A program made the translations under genes and the position numbers. The notes under the pieces were generated by a model. That model searched no databases. It was not told the origin of the DNA and saw only the letters and a program-made list of their open reading frames with translations. Below, piece after piece: positions 33,301-43,500 of a stretch of DNA of 64,000 nucleotides (the first letter of the stretch is position 1; each line of letters starts with the position of its first letter). This DNA comes from Bombardia bombarda. Lineage: Eukaryota; Ascomycota; Sordariomycetes; Sordariales; Lasiosphaeriaceae. Location: positions 3,867,001 to 3,931,000 of the forward strand of contig JAULSR010000001.1 of NCBI GenBank assembly GCA_030512295.1. Reading direction: 5' to 3'.

Positions 33301-34412
33301 GCGAACATAAGCAGGACGGACATAAGCAAGACGGTCACCAGCAGGGCGGAAAACCACAGGGTGGACATGAGCAGGGCGGTCACCAGCAGGGCGGAAAACC
33401 ACAGAGTGGACATGAGCAGGGCGGAAAACCACAGGGTGGACATGAGCAGGGTGGACAGCAACAGGGCGGACAGCAACAGGGCGGACAGCAACAGGGCGGA
33501 CATGAGCATGGTGGACAACAACAGGGCGGCCATCCTAGCCAGGGGCCAGCACAGGGTGGACACGAGCAAGGCGGCTTCCAACAGGGCGGACAACCACAAG
33601 GCGGCCAATTTAACCAGGGACCAGCTCAAGACAAAGGAGACTGCCCCGAATGCCCCGAATGCCCTCAGCTTGCTGGCGGTCAAGGCGGTCAACACGGCGA
33701 TCACGGACTTGTAGCTGTACCTGAGCCCCCTCAGCAGGAGCAGTGCTTCGCCAATGAGGGCGGTGCCCCCCAACAAGGTCAGGGTGCTGCCCCCCATCAG
33801 GGCGAGGGTGGTGAGTTCCACCCAGCGGGTGGCATCGGCGGCGGCGGCGACGACGACCTCTTCCACGCGCTGCCTTACCCATTCCCCCCTCAAGGAGAAG
33901 GGAACGGCTTTGTCGGAGAAGACGGAGGTGAGTTTTTCGGCGGGCTTGGACCTGCCGTTGGCGGTGCCGATTTCGCGGACTTCAACAACGGCGAGCAGCT
34001 GCCGCATCAGCAGCAGGATGGCGGACTGAACGGCCCTGCTGCTGCTGAGGGTATCGGCGGATTTGGCGGCGGTGCTGCTGGAGGCGATGCTGGTGGTGAC
34101 GCTGGTGGTGACGCTGGTGGTGACGCTGGTGGTGACGCTGGTGGTGACGCTGGTGGTGACGCTGGTGGTGACGATGGTGAAGAGCCTGATGCTGCTGGAG
34201 GACAGGCAGGACACGGGGCGGACCAGTTCGTCCCTCCCCCGCCGGCAGCACCTCAGGGTGGCAAGGGCCAGGGCGAAATCGGAAACGCGGCCCCGACCGG
34301 AACACTCGGCGCGCCTCAGCCATATGTCACGGCTGGAGCACCACACAGTGTTGGCGTCAGCTTCGGCCTGGCAGTTGTCGTTGCTCTTGCTGCCACTTTT
34401 GTGGCTCTTTGA
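30333..34412 (+). CDS. giant secreted repeat protein, probably GPI-anchored
   Basis: Intronless, 1359 residues; no named family recognised. A signal peptide (MKASILALGAVLAMARAAP) is followed by two imperfect blocks around PQPT.EVTKPLV.P. A long charged array of the tetrapeptide KPET with variants KLET/KPEI/KLEI runs to about residue 490, with more than 50 units. A Gly-Tyr-rich stretch (GGYGG, about 565-670) is next. Two copies of a six-cysteine module follow, separated by a His/Asp/Tyr-rich spacer. After them come a His/Lys-rich segment, a Ser-Asp acidic run (SDSDWSDSDYDSDDD), many GGHEQGGQQQ units, a PEC-repeat, and seven GGDA repeats. The end has a hydrophobic helix (SVGVSFGLAVVVALAATFVAL) with no charged tail, the layout of a GPI signal. 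This is how fungal wall or adhesin-like proteins are built. Long open frames in the other frames and strand come from the repeats. Surface location is inferred from the two hydrophobic ends. Confidence 0.85.
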   Translation: MKASILALGAVLAMARAAPLDLYDGDKLASARIGKEVPSFALHGYEDVEKACAAGVPGVFCHTKTVLGPTIFSTRPIVIPIAHTVSHTKTIALPQPTAEVTKPLVVPIAHTETVARKETIVVVHPQPTVEVTKPLVIPLGTTETAALAQAQASADALASAGCKLIDGKMTCAGSALVPVAAETSNTKAEADADDEPEPELELEKVATDESSNAVTEKDGGDSGKPATDEAETKLKTKLEAKPESKIKPETKPETKPESETKLETKLKTKTKPETKPETKLESETKLETKPESETKLETKLETKTKPETKPETKLEIKPETKPETKPETKPEIKPETKPETKLEIKPETKPEIKPETKLEIKPETKLEIKPETKPEIKPETKLEIKPETKPEIKPETKLEIKPETKPEIKPETKLETKPESETKPETKPETKLEIKPETKPETKPETKPETKPETKPETKPETKPETKPETKPETKPETKPETKFDFGSETESETELPSGPIVKEPVPIGDGFEDLDSQAGKPKKTKKIKIKPESDGEFEDLFGEEPLVWNPFEEVWEPFGSNEYGHPYGGDGYGGGYGNGIDGGYGGSGGYGGPGGGYGNGYGGYGGNGPYGGRGGYGNGGYGGNGGYGGYGGNGPYGGRGGYGNGGYGGGYGGYDGPYGPDHYGRNSSVYGQPYGGPYGLDNYDNYERNGYPYGHNHHHRCPYGYSCKPLSWCTFPYCEPDYLRCSEYHSCQPDYGYDYRRSYDGVHGGKYDSDDEPYTVEARDIHPHHHHQDGYGYNETYGDINNRDNYGSSGGGGGDYERNGYPVGYQHFYKCPVGFHCRPLTECEFPYCEPDDFRCPSYHSCQPKRVDGFHDHVPPPPSPCGDGDIECELKHHGHHGHHGDHHDHPHPYGEVHHYGDDDYETGHYRHSKHRKHRKHRHGKHRHGDSDSSDDSDSGSDSDWSDSDYDSDDDSDSDDDSHHHGGDKESAHGGQHEKPKGGHQGEHPQGEHKQDGHKQDGHQQGGKPQGGHEQGGHQQGGKPQSGHEQGGKPQGGHEQGGQQQGGQQQGGQQQGGHEHGGQQQGGHPSQGPAQGGHEQGGFQQGGQPQGGQFNQGPAQDKGDCPECPECPQLAGGQGGQHGDHGLVAVPEPPQQEQCFANEGGAPQQGQGAAPHQGEGGEFHPAGGIGGGGDDDLFHALPYPFPPQGEGNGFVGEDGGEFFGGLGPAVGGADFADFNNGEQLPHQQQDGGLNGPAAAEGIGGFGGGAAGGDAGGDAGGDAGGDAGGDAGGDAGGDAGGDDGEEPDAAGGQAGHGADQFVPPPPAAPQGGKGQGEIGNAAPTGTLGAPQPYVTAGAPHSVGVSFGLAVVVALAATFVAL
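31021..31785. repeat. 12-bp coding tandem array (KPET units)
   Basis: Roughly 60 tandem copies of a 12-bp unit (AAGCCGGAGACC and variants, with higher-order 24- to 60-bp periods such as the KLEIKPETKPEI block) encoding the charged KPET array. The higher-order period shows that blocks have been duplicated recently, so copy number is likely polymorphic. Confidence 0.95.
34077..34175. repeat. 12-bp coding tandem array (GGDA units)
   Basis: About seven to eight near-identical tandem copies of a 12-bp unit (GGTGGTGACGCT) near the 3' end of the large secreted-protein gene, encoding GGDA repeats. Confidence 0.95.
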
Positions 34413-34416
34413 TAAG

Positions 34417-34456
<40 letters not shown>

Positions 34457-35228
34457 GTCTTGCTATTTCTGTTTTATGTTTTATTCCTGTTTCATCAATC
34501 GGAAGGAAGGTATGTAAAAGTATCTTACTTAATGTTGCTCTACGCTTAACACAATCACTACAGCTGCCTGGACTCAATTGTACTTTTAGGACAAACTGCT
34601 CACAGCTCGCACGCGCGCGCAACACACACTATTTCTAGCTTTTTTTAAGTCTGTTTTTTTTATGGTGGATAATGGGGATGGAAAGAGAATAGGTGTTCTG
34701 GCTGGAGGTGGAAAAAAAGGAGGGTATTGTGGTTTGGTCTCGCGAACGAAGGAAAAAAAAAAAAGGTGGCTGTTAGTGGTGAAGATCTTGCTCACCCAAT
34801 CCGCCACACACGCTATCTCTCTCTTTTTGGACCAAAGGACTGGCACCTTTTCTTTTGTTAGGTTGAGAGGGGAAAAAAAAAGGGATATGGATGCCGGATT
34901 AGTTTAAGCTAAGTAGGTGCCCACCTTACCTTGGGTAGGGATGTTGTGAATGGTCGCCGCTGCTATAAAATGCTATTATTAAAATACTTCCTCTTTCCAT
35001 ACGTGTGAGGTCGTGAACTATTTAAGATATCACAGCATACACATGTCTCTACAGTCCCGTCTCAAAAGCAGGTGAAGAACACGAATTGTTGCAATTTCAA
35101 CCAGTGTCTACCTAAAAGAATATTGTATGACATTCCTACACTTCATCCAGAAGTTACTGAAAGCGGAATACAAGTTCCACACGTGTGTACAAGGCTACTT
35201 AGTAGCTGGCGGTTCCATGGCCTCTGGA
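34413..35228. other. intergenic, 3' region of the large secreted-protein gene
   Basis: Contains a 38-bp CA microsatellite right after the stop codon and several A- or T-runs. No gene is supported. It separates the housekeeping genes from the candidate metabolite cluster. Confidence 0.5.
34418..34455. repeat. CA dinucleotide microsatellite
   Basis: Uninterrupted CA repeat of about 19 units beginning six bases after the stop codon of the large secreted-protein gene. Confidence 0.95.
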
Positions 35229-37396
35229 CTAATTCCTTATCTTGACACGCAGGCCCGGGCTTCCCTTAGCAGGAAAGGGGATGATATAGTCATGATTCAG
35301 GTCAATGTCCCTCGCGCGCGTGGTGTCATAGAGCTCCAGCGTCGGCCCTGTCTGCTTCTGCTGTCCTGGCTGGTAAATGTCGTACTTGCGGATAATGGCA
35401 GCCAGGACCATGGACATTTCGAGGCGGGCAAAGTTCATTCTATGGTTCCCTCCCCGGTCAGTCAATGTTCTTTGGTCCCATTTACTTCATAGAGAAAAGA
35501 GAGAAAACTAGGTGGAGACTTACCCAATACAATTCCTCGTCCCCCTCGCGAACCCAATAAACGCCCTATCCAGTCTCGGATCGTCAATCCACCTCTGCGG
35601 GCGGAACTCGTACGGGTCCTGGAAGATGTCGGGGTTCATGTGCGAGATCTGGGCCGTCATGTTGAGCGAGGTGCCGGCGGGGATGAAGTACTCGGCGCCG
35701 TTGCGACTATTTTTGCCATTCTTGACCTTGTAGACGATAGGCAAATCGGGAGAGACGCGCGGCAGGCGCGAGACAACACCCGGGTGGACGCGGATGGTCT
35801 CTTGGATGAAGGCATTGAGATAGGGCAGGCTCTCGACCTGGGAGAAGGACGGAATCTGGCTGGCGTCGGGGATGGCGGCGATGACTTCGGCTTTCACCTT
35901 GGCAAACTCGGCGGGGTTGGCAAGGAGCTGGTAGAGGGCGGCTTGGAGGGTGTAGGCTAGTGGGTTTTGATGGGTGGGTTAGTTTGGGGGAGGTTGATTT
36001 GGGGGAGGTTGTTTGTTTGGGCTGAGAAAGGAGTGATAGGGGTAAAGGGGTTTGTTTTGTTTATGTGGCTCAGGGGTAAGGTTAAAAACGTAAATATTTA
36101 CCAGTTGTGCCTTCGCCGGCAAAGACGACCAGTTGCGCCTCGTGGGTCAATCGCGCATTGGTCTTTTCTTCATCAGGAAGCTTGCTGTTAAGTACGCCCT
36201 CGAAGATGGTGGTCTTGAGCCGTTCGGGATCCTTGGAGTCTCTGATGTCTTGGACGCGTTCCAACCACATCAACTGTTTATCCCACATCTCGGTCAAAGA
36301 CGGAATAAAGGTCTTGACGGCCCAGGGGGGTGACAGTCCAATCAACATGCCAACCCAAGGGAAGTGGCAGAAGGTATGGTTCAGCTTGAAGAAAACATCG
36401 GTGGACTCCATGTACGGGATGGCAAAATCCTCCTTGTCAAGGAAGTGGAAGGATTCACCAAAGGCGTACTTGGTGATCAGATCACTCGTGCAGGCTCGGA
36501 AGACGTAGTGCATGGGCAAGATTTTGCCCGTCTCGCCAGCGGCATCCATCCTGGACAGCAGCTTGCCCAGGTGCTCTTGGATGATGGGCTCCAACCTCCG
36601 GATGCTGGCATTGGAGAAGAAGGCGCTGATGGTATTGCGACGCTTGCGGTGCATGTCATGGTCTATGGTGGCGACGATGGAGTTCTGGGCTGGTGGGTTG
36701 GACAAGGTCAGGGGTTAGCAAGACACTTCTGATATTATCAAGTCTTTAAGTGGATAGAGACTATTTACGTACTTCCTGTCCTTCTGCCGGTAAACTCATA
36801 CTTGTTGGTCTTTCTTCCCGGGCCTGGAAAGACAGACTCGATGGCGCCCGGGTCATTGAAGTGGACCTCGTAGGGGTTGATGCGGACGATGGGGCCTGGT
36901 GGGAGTTGTCATCAATGTCAGTAGTTGGACTTGAGAAAAGGAAAGAGAAACTCGAGAGGATTAGTTACCATATTTCTTGTGCATATCCTCAATCACTTGG
37001 TAGTACTTTCCGCCAAGCCAAATATCGTAGTAGATTTCATACCAAAATGTGGCGGCTGGAACATAGAGGAGAGTGTCTTGTTAGTCATACAGCGAGATGA
37101 TTGGAATTACTTCCGACATTAACTGGGTCATCTTACCCGCCAACTTGGATCCCGGGATCTTGGCAAGGGGTGATAGTGTCACTAGAATAGGACCAAACAG
37201 TGTTAGTCATGTTGCTTGCGCATAATATACAGAGTGAGATGTTCATACGTCTATACACGGCCAGGCCGATACCATAGGCAACCCATAATGCAATTGCGGC
37301 GTAAAGAGTCGAAATACTAAAAAGGCCTTGTCCGCTCCAGTTTTGCAACCCGTTCCGGATATTGACCGGGATCGGGATGGTCTGGGGAGTAGACAT
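35229..37396 (-). CDS. cytochrome P450 monooxygenase, seven exons
   Basis: Membrane-bound fungal P450, likely a tailoring oxygenase of the cluster. Exons: 37249-37396, 37137-37181, 36969-37055, 36773-36895, 36102-36689, 35524-35956 and 35229-35439, with phase kept through six introns (67, 81, 73, 83, 145 and 84 nt); 544 residues, a normal length. The N terminus has a membrane anchor (about residues 25-50) and the IPGSKLA proline hinge. Further on are the KYGPIVRINPYEVHF strand, the I-helix oxygen-binding AGEGTT, the ExxR motif as ETIR, FRPQRW, and the haem ligand loop FARGTRNCIG split by the last intron. The sequence resembles the trichodiene-oxygenase/CYP58-like group that oxidises terpene or polyketide skeletons. 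It is divergent from the FAD oxidoreductase gene, with a 1.3-kb shared promoter. All catalytic motifs are intact; the substrate cannot be read from the sequence. Confidence 0.93.
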
Positions 37397-37808
37397 GGTT
37401 ACTGATGGAATCCGACCACGGTAAGTCGATTCAAGAACCTGGTCTATGCCGATAATTGTGTTGGGAGAAGCTGAAAGACTATTTTACATCTTGATGACCA
37501 TCGGGACGTTTGTTTGATATAGCAATTGCCACCATCCCATCTCATCTTGGATCCGATCCATACCTGGAGCATTTTGCGCCCTGCAGATAGTAGCCTCCCA
37601 ACCTTTTGCGCTACAGTCTTGTAGGATCGACACTAAGTGAACGACGACCTACAGCATGCACTCGGTAAGTACTAATGTATGTAAGTTGTAGGTGAGAGAT
37701 AAGCCTTGAGGTTTTGCATCTCGTGTTTCGGGTTTCCTCTGGCGTGGTATACACTGCACTCATGCACATAATGTGTGGCACGGATGGATGGATGCACGAC
37801 TATGTCAG

Positions 37809-37830
37809 TGACCGACGTTGATGTCGGTCA
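37809..37830. promoter_or_regulatory. perfect inverted repeat TGACCGAC-n6-GTCGGTCA
   Basis: Two 8-bp arms that are exact reverse complements with a 6-bp spacer, in the shared promoter about 410 bp from the P450 start. The form fits a dimeric transcription-factor site. The protein that binds it is not known. Confidence 0.45.
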
Positions 37831-38505
37831 TCAAGGTGTCCCCAAGAACAACTCGAGTCAAGGCCCAGTGTGGTCTAGCTTGTCTGCATGCAGGATAATC
37901 ATGCATGGTCAGCGAGTGGCTGCAAGCGGTTTGCTTTGGCAGCGCTCCCGGGCTTGCAGGGGTTGGGATTCTTGGCAGGTCTCCCACGCAACCCGCGCAG
38001 CTCATGCAGGTAAGACGGTTGCATTGAAAGCTTGGAAACGGTTAGCTCGTGCTCGTTTCTAACGTGAGCTTAGGGAAAGCAACGTAGACTTAACCCCTGA
38101 ATGCCTTCCTTCTTCACCACCAAGTCAGAGTAGTAAGGAGCAAAGGCTTAGCTTAGCCATCACGCCACAGAGACATGTTATGTTGCCTTGGATGGCAGCG
38201 TATTCGGGCCATGTGTGTGTTGATGAATGTCAGACGGGGGAATGGAGTTCGAGTTATGAACATGGGGACGGCTGAGCTGAGCTCGTTTTCAGAAGTTCTA
38301 GTCCCCTCCATCGCAGGGCTCTCTCGGTTCCCGCCGAGCTGTGTATGGTCCCCCGGGTCCCTAGCTGAAGGATCTGGATGACTAGGCTGGGACTGCTTCC
38401 AAATCCTGCGCTTTTTCGAGGCTGACCTTTCCCATCATGGGTCAGTGGCGCTGCCTCTACCAGGGGAATGGGCTGCTCAGCACTTCAGCTCGATCCTTAC
38501 TAGTG

Positions 38506-38517
38506 ATGGTCGACCAT
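38506..38517. promoter_or_regulatory. 12-bp palindrome ATGGTCGACCAT
   Basis: Perfect 12-bp palindrome about 190 bp upstream of the FAD-oxidoreductase start and about 30 bp upstream of the TATAA element, a position typical of an upstream activating site. It shares a GGTCG/CGACC half with the other inverted repeat in this promoter only loosely. Confidence 0.4.
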
Positions 38518-38705
38518 GCCGACGGCGCAGCAAATCGATGAGAGCATATAACTACTGGGCCTGCTAGTACGGCTGCCCAGTTAGACCAGGAGATGAGAGA
38601 GCAGGCAATAAAAAGCACATAGAACTCGTCTTGTTTGTTTGTGTCTTTGATGAACTCTTTTCTTCCATACTATTGTTGAGTCCCATAATTTCTGCAGCAG
38701 TGAGA

Positions 38706-40584
38706 ATGCATGTTCATGCGAGTTTCAGTCGTGCTGCAGCGGCGGCGGCGGCGGCTATTATCTGGACTCAGGCGGTAACCGCTGCCCCGGCCAACCTGTC
38801 AACGAGCCCTTCAGACGTGGCATCCACCGCCGGTTCCCAGCAGTCCGGTTCATGCTACTTCTTGCCACAGGACGCCCAATGGCCCAGCCAGGCGGACTGG
38901 AGAAAGCTGAACCAGTCGGTGGGTGGTCGGCTCATCCAGGGGAAGCCTCTGGCGCAACGGTGCCATGGAGCCGACTATAACGCGGCTGCATGTGCCGATA
39001 TCCGCGCCAGATGGACCGAGCCACTCACATAGTCAGTCACCACTATCTGTGCCACCCAAGAGTTGCCGACAGGATTACTAACGAACTCTCATCAACAACA
39101 GCTTTGTGGACCCCGTCAACGTCATGTCCCCTTACTGGCTAAACAACTCATGCAGCCCCTTTACCGCGCCTGAAGCCTCGTGCACCTTGGGCAACATTGC
39201 ATCCTATGCCATCAACGTCAGCAATGCACAGGATGTCATCGCAGGCTTCAAGTTCGCCAAGGAGAAGAACATCCGGCTCACAGTCAAGAACACGGGCCAC
39301 GACTACATTGGCAGATCCAACGGAGAGGGATCCCTGGCCCTCTGGACCCACAACTTGAAGGGGGTCTCGTTCCAAAACTACACCAGCCCCAGCTATAGCG
39401 GCCCAGCCGCCAAAGTGAGCGCCGGCGCCCAGTTCTTTGAAATCTACAAGGCTGCAGGGGACCGAGGCCTTCGCATAATGGGCGGCTACTGCCCGACCGT
39501 CGGCATGGCAGGGGGCTTCGTGCAGGGAGCCGGCCACGGGCCCCTCGCAGCCACCTACGGCCTCGCGGCCGACAACACGCTCGAGTTCGACGTGGTCACG
39601 TCCGACGGCCGCCGCCTCACGGCCACCAAGACGAAGAACAAGGACCTCTACTGGGCCCTCAGCGGCGGCGGCCCCGGCACATACGCCGTTGTCCTCTCCG
39701 TCACCACAAAGGCCCACCCCGACGGCATTGTCGCCGGCGGCTCCTTCACCATCGACAACACCCACGACGACTCGTACTGGGCCGCCATCGCCGCCTGGCA
39801 CCGCCACCTGCTCGTCCTCGACCGCATCCACGGCTTCAACACCGTCTGGGGCTTCACCAACGCCAGCTTCAACCTCGCCTTCGCCACCTGGCCCGGCCAC
39901 GACGCCTCTGAGACCTCCGCCGCGCTGGCCCCCTTCTTCCAGGAGATATCCACCCTCCCCAACATCACCGTCACCGCCGCCGAGACCCAGGACCACACCA
40001 GCTTCTACGACCACTACGAATACTACACCGGCGCCGCCCCCTACGGGCCCTACACCACCAACGACATCATCGGCGGCCGCCTCATCCCGCGCTCGACCGC
40101 CGCCACCCGGTCCACCGACTTCGTCGCCCTCCTCCGCAACATCAGCCGCACGCCCGGCCTGCCCTCCCTCCGCATCAATGGTATCAGCAACAACGTGACG
40201 CACGCCCGCGCAGGAAACACACCAGGCGCAAACGCCGTCCTGCCCGCCTGGCGCGACTCGCTCTACTGGCTCAACATTGACATTCTCATCGACCCGGCCT
40301 CGCCCACGGCCGAGATCAAGCGGATCCAGGCGCAGATGAACGACTTCCAGCACCGGCTCAGGGCGTTTACGCCCGGCGGCGGCGCGTACATCAACGAGGC
40401 GACGTGGGACAACCCTGATTGGAAGGAGGATTACTTTGGCCCGAATTATGGGCGGTTGCTGAGCGTCAAGGCGGCGTATGATGCGGGCGATGTCTTGTAT
40501 GCGCATACGTCGGTCGGGAGTGAGGCAAAGGTGGTGGCGGCGGATGGGAGGACGTGCAAGAGGAGAAACCTGCCGGGGCATTAG
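38706..40584 (+). CDS. secreted BBE-type FAD-linked oxidoreductase
   Basis: Berberine-bridge-enzyme-like flavoprotein oxidase, a common tailoring enzyme of fungal metabolite clusters (oxidation, ring closure, dehydrogenation). Two exons, 38706-39031 and 39102-40584, with a 70-nt intron (donor GTCAGT, branch TTACTAAC); 602 residues. A signal peptide with a long alanine run (AAAAAAAAIIW..AVTAAPA) indicates secretion or lumenal location. The FAD-binding domain shows RLTVKNTGHDYIGRS with the flavin-linking His175 and GGYCPTVGMAGG with Cys239. Both residues are present, as in enzymes that bind FAD through two covalent bonds. The C-terminal BBE segment (YINEATWDNPDWKEDYFG..YGRLLSVK) is complete. 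Multiple N-glycosylation sequons fit secretion. The ATG at 38706 was chosen because the frame upstream has no ATG, only a TTG at 38631. Confidence 0.93.
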
Positions 40585-41330
40585 TCTGAGTTTTTGGTTT
40601 TGATTTGGCGGCGGTTGGGCGTTTTTGGGTTGGTTTGTTTACTTTTGTCTTAAGGGGGGGGGGGGGGGGGGGGGGGAAGAAGGGGAGAAAAGGGGCTGGG
40701 TTTGTGGAAGTGGGGCCGGTCTGTCGTGTCACTTCGACAGGTACTGGCGCCTACTGAAAACAACCACCCGGTACGGCTTGCTGCTATTGTTTCCTTGTTC
40801 AAATGTTTCATTTCGCTTCTTTTGTAACCTTATTATAGACCAAAGACTTTCTCTCCCTTTTCATAGCTCATTCAATTGAGTCTTAGCACAATTACACGCA
40901 GTGCTCTAAAAAAACGTTGTGATTTCTGCCGACTTGACTGCAATCTTGCTGAAATCGGCACGTTTGTGATATTGGGGAAAATACATTGCAAAGAATATAC
41001 AGCAATCATCAACGATACATCACAATGTCAATACCGAAAAAGTAACTTAGTACTGCAAGTAGTACCCGTACCCGCATCCCAGCAATAAGCGTGAAAATGT
41101 CAAACATCTGTGCCATGGGATTGGGAAAAAAAATTTAATCCAGGCAAAGCAATAACATCAAAATATAATTGAGTTTAAGACAACTTAATGCTGTTCAAAT
41201 GAATTGATTTTTTAGATTTATAATAATTGTTTCTCTTTTTTTATTTGCTCATTTTACATGATTCATCCATCTCGTTCATTATATTATCTATAGTAGATCC
41301 CATTCATAAGTAGTACTGTTGTTGTTATGT
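40585..41330. other. convergent intergenic region, A/T-rich
   Basis: Lies between convergent FAD-oxidoreductase and ketoreductase genes and includes a 23-nt G run. The rest is A/T-rich with several possible polyadenylation signals. No gene is supported. Confidence 0.55.
40654..40676. repeat. 23-nt poly-G run
   Basis: Uninterrupted run of 23 G on the + strand about 70 bp after the stop codon of the FAD-oxidoreductase gene, in its 3' untranslated region. Its exact length is likely unreliable in any assembly. Confidence 0.9.
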
Positions 41331-42213
41331 CTACCACGGCAGAACAGCACCATCCCACTGGATAAGCTTTCCACCATGCTCCTCCCTGGTCGCGACGCTG
41401 ACAATCTTGTCGATGCCAGCGACCACGTCCTCGACCTTGAGGGGGGCCGATTCGAACCCAAAGGCGTGAGCGCCAGTGTTTCCGAGATCCGTCTGCACCC
41501 AGCTGGTAAAGAGAGCAGTGTTAGCTATGAAGTTCTTCCACGTTATTTAGTAAAAAAGAAGGACAAGACTTACCCGGGATCGATGGGGAACGCGACAAGG
41601 GTCGGCTCCTCACGGTGGATGGCCTTGGTGAGCCAGTGTGCCACCACCTTGGAGGGCGCATAGGCGGCATTGGCCATGTCGAGTTGGTTCTAAGGGTGGG
41701 GGGGTTATAACGGTCAGTATATCATAAGGGGAACGACAAGAAAAATAAGCGAGAACACACCGTAAGCCAAGCAGAGCAGCTCCCAATGGTGATCCACTTC
41801 CCATTGCTCGACTTCCTCAGCAGCGGCAGGGTAGCCTGGTACAGAAACAACAGGCCATGGACGTTGGGCACGAAATGCCCCTGCAGGTCCTCAATCGTCA
41901 CCTCGGACACCTTGGGCCACGTGTAGCAGACACCGGCGTTGGCGATGACGATGTCCAGGTGGTCGACCTCGTGGTCCTTCTCGAGCGACTTGACGGCCTC
42001 GAGCGCGTCGGTCGGCGAGGTGGCGTCGACCTTGACCACGATCAGGGACGAGCCCTCGCCCTTGGGCAGGTCGGAGAGCGCCTTGGAGCTCGCGTGGCTG
42101 GGATCCCGGTTGGCCGCGATCACAACGTGGTTCGGCTTGGCGAGGTAGAGGGCCAGCAGACCCTTGCCGATGCCTCGGTTGGCGCCCGAGATGAGCACGA
42201 CAGTTGACGCCAT
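41331..42213 (-). CDS. short-chain dehydrogenase/reductase, nor-1-like
   Basis: NAD(P)H-dependent SDR of the small group that includes norsolorinic-acid ketoreductase of aflatoxin synthesis; a probable carbonyl reductase of the cluster. Three exons: 41761-42213, 41574-41689 and 41331-41502, with introns of 71 and 71 nt (donors GTGTGT and GTAAGT); 246 residues, a usual length. The cofactor loop is SGANRGIGKG near residue 9; NAG lies in the middle of the fold. The catalytic pair is YAPSK (Tyr161, Lys165), with a serine about 16-18 residues earlier in WITIGSCSAW. The DPGWVQTDLG segment follows, as in the family. The C terminus ends GGKLIQWDGAVLPW, matching nor-1-like enzymes. It lies between the FAD oxidoreductase and the hydrolase, so a role in the same pathway is likely by position. 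Confidence 0.93.
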
Positions 42214-42250
42214 TGTGGGTGCGTGAGTAGTAGCGGTGTGGGTGTGGTAG

Positions 42251-42289
<39 letters not shown>

Positions 42290-43500
42290 GAGAGGAGAAA
42301 AAAAAAAGATGGGACGCGGGACGGATAGAGATTTGTTTTTTCTCGGATAAGGTCAAGTTGTCTAGGTCGGCACTAGACTAGAGAGATGCAGAAATGGACA
42401 TGAAAGCTGAGGTTCTATAACCCCTCTATTCGACTGCCCAGACTAAGGCCAGCTGGGCGTTGTCTCTTATGTGCGCTCTGCTCTGCAAGCTTCATGTCTG
42501 GCTGACAAATGGTACCATGGGCTTATTGTCGTCTTACCTGCCTTGACTGTCTGATGCTGCTCTTTCTTAGGTACGTACCGTTCTCTGACAAATGAGGTGC
42601 CAGATAGAGTCAGACACCGTCAGAGGCCTGCTTGGTTGTGTCTGACTGCCAGGAGAACAAAGAGAGAGAAAAACAGATTTATTACCTACACTGACCCATC
42701 TTGTTCTTTGTTGTCTGCAACGCCCCCGTCTGTGAACAGACTCATATGCACGTAAGCTACGAATGACACCACGCACATCCCTTGCCTTATACGTGGGACG
42801 TATTATTAATATAATAATTATCTGGTCGTCCTAGGCAGGAGTCGAGTGTTTCTGGTGGCGTTGTCGTCTTTTTTGTGGAGTTGCAGTCGGGAGCAACCGA
42901 GTGTGCCGTCTTACGTGCATTAGCGCGCTTACAGGGGGCAATGTCATGCTGCGTTCGCCATAATATGATTTCCATGTACGGTCTAACTAAACCCAATTGG
43001 GTCTTTTCTTTGTTCAATGTATCGAGCAGAATAACCGTGAATGTTTCCCAATGATCATGAAGGTGTCTCGGTCCAAAAGTACCTTGATGGCCCATACATA
43101 TCACCGTTTGTTTCTGATCGCCATCTGCGGTACACTATTTATTTCGTTGCAGGGCACATGTGTGACACAAGATGCGCTGTGAATGAGTCGAAACCTCAGA
43201 ACGCTTCCAGTTAGCTTAAACATGCCCGACCGCTAACCAGGGGTAATAAACAATGCCACTAATGCTTGGGTCTGTTGGTGACCCTCAGGCCCCTTTTCGC
43301 CATGTACACTACATCATGACTCTAGTAATATCGCTTACATTGTAACCTTTCCAAGTTGTCATGTCGTCATTTCCATCTCGCCAGATGGACTCCCAGTCTA
43401 CCTTTTCTTCTTTGTTCATGTCGAGCACAAACAAGCCAGACTCGTCACTCAATCCAAGCCCAAGTCCAGGTCCAAGTCCAAGCCTTGAACCGTCTCCCCA
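42214..43500. other. intergenic, ketoreductase promoter; no gene supported
   Basis: Upstream region of the ketoreductase and 3' region of the hydrolase. It contains a GATA tetranucleotide microsatellite close to the ketoreductase start and an ACGTGGGA box at 42791-42798 that resembles the repeats in the PKS promoter. Short frames on both strands are not accepted. Confidence 0.5.
42251..42288. repeat. GATA tetranucleotide microsatellite
   Basis: About nine perfect AGAT/GATA units in the 5' leader or promoter of the ketoreductase, about 40-75 bp from its start codon. Confidence 0.95.

Larger units (their letters stand above)
37397..38705. promoter_or_regulatory. bidirectional promoter of P450 and FAD oxidoreductase
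   Basis: Shared upstream region of two divergent cluster genes, with no coding frame supported. It contains two perfect palindromes (37809-37830 and 38506-38517) and a TATAA element at about 38547, some 160 bp before the oxidoreductase ATG. Confidence 0.55.

Noticed and set aside
30578..34625. Long alternative frames (448, 557 and 560 codons) over the large repeat gene
   Set aside because: They arise because the 12-bp repeats are open in several frames; only the annotated frame has a signal peptide, conserved Cys modules and a GPI-like end.
38631..38705. N-terminal extension of the FAD oxidoreductase
   Set aside because: The frame is open but begins with TTG; the first ATG is 38706 and gives a normal signal peptide.
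39148..40581. 477-codon minus-strand frame opposite the FAD oxidoreductase
   Set aside because: Mirror of strongly biased codons in the true gene; Val/Gly/Ala/Glu-rich with no recognisable fold.
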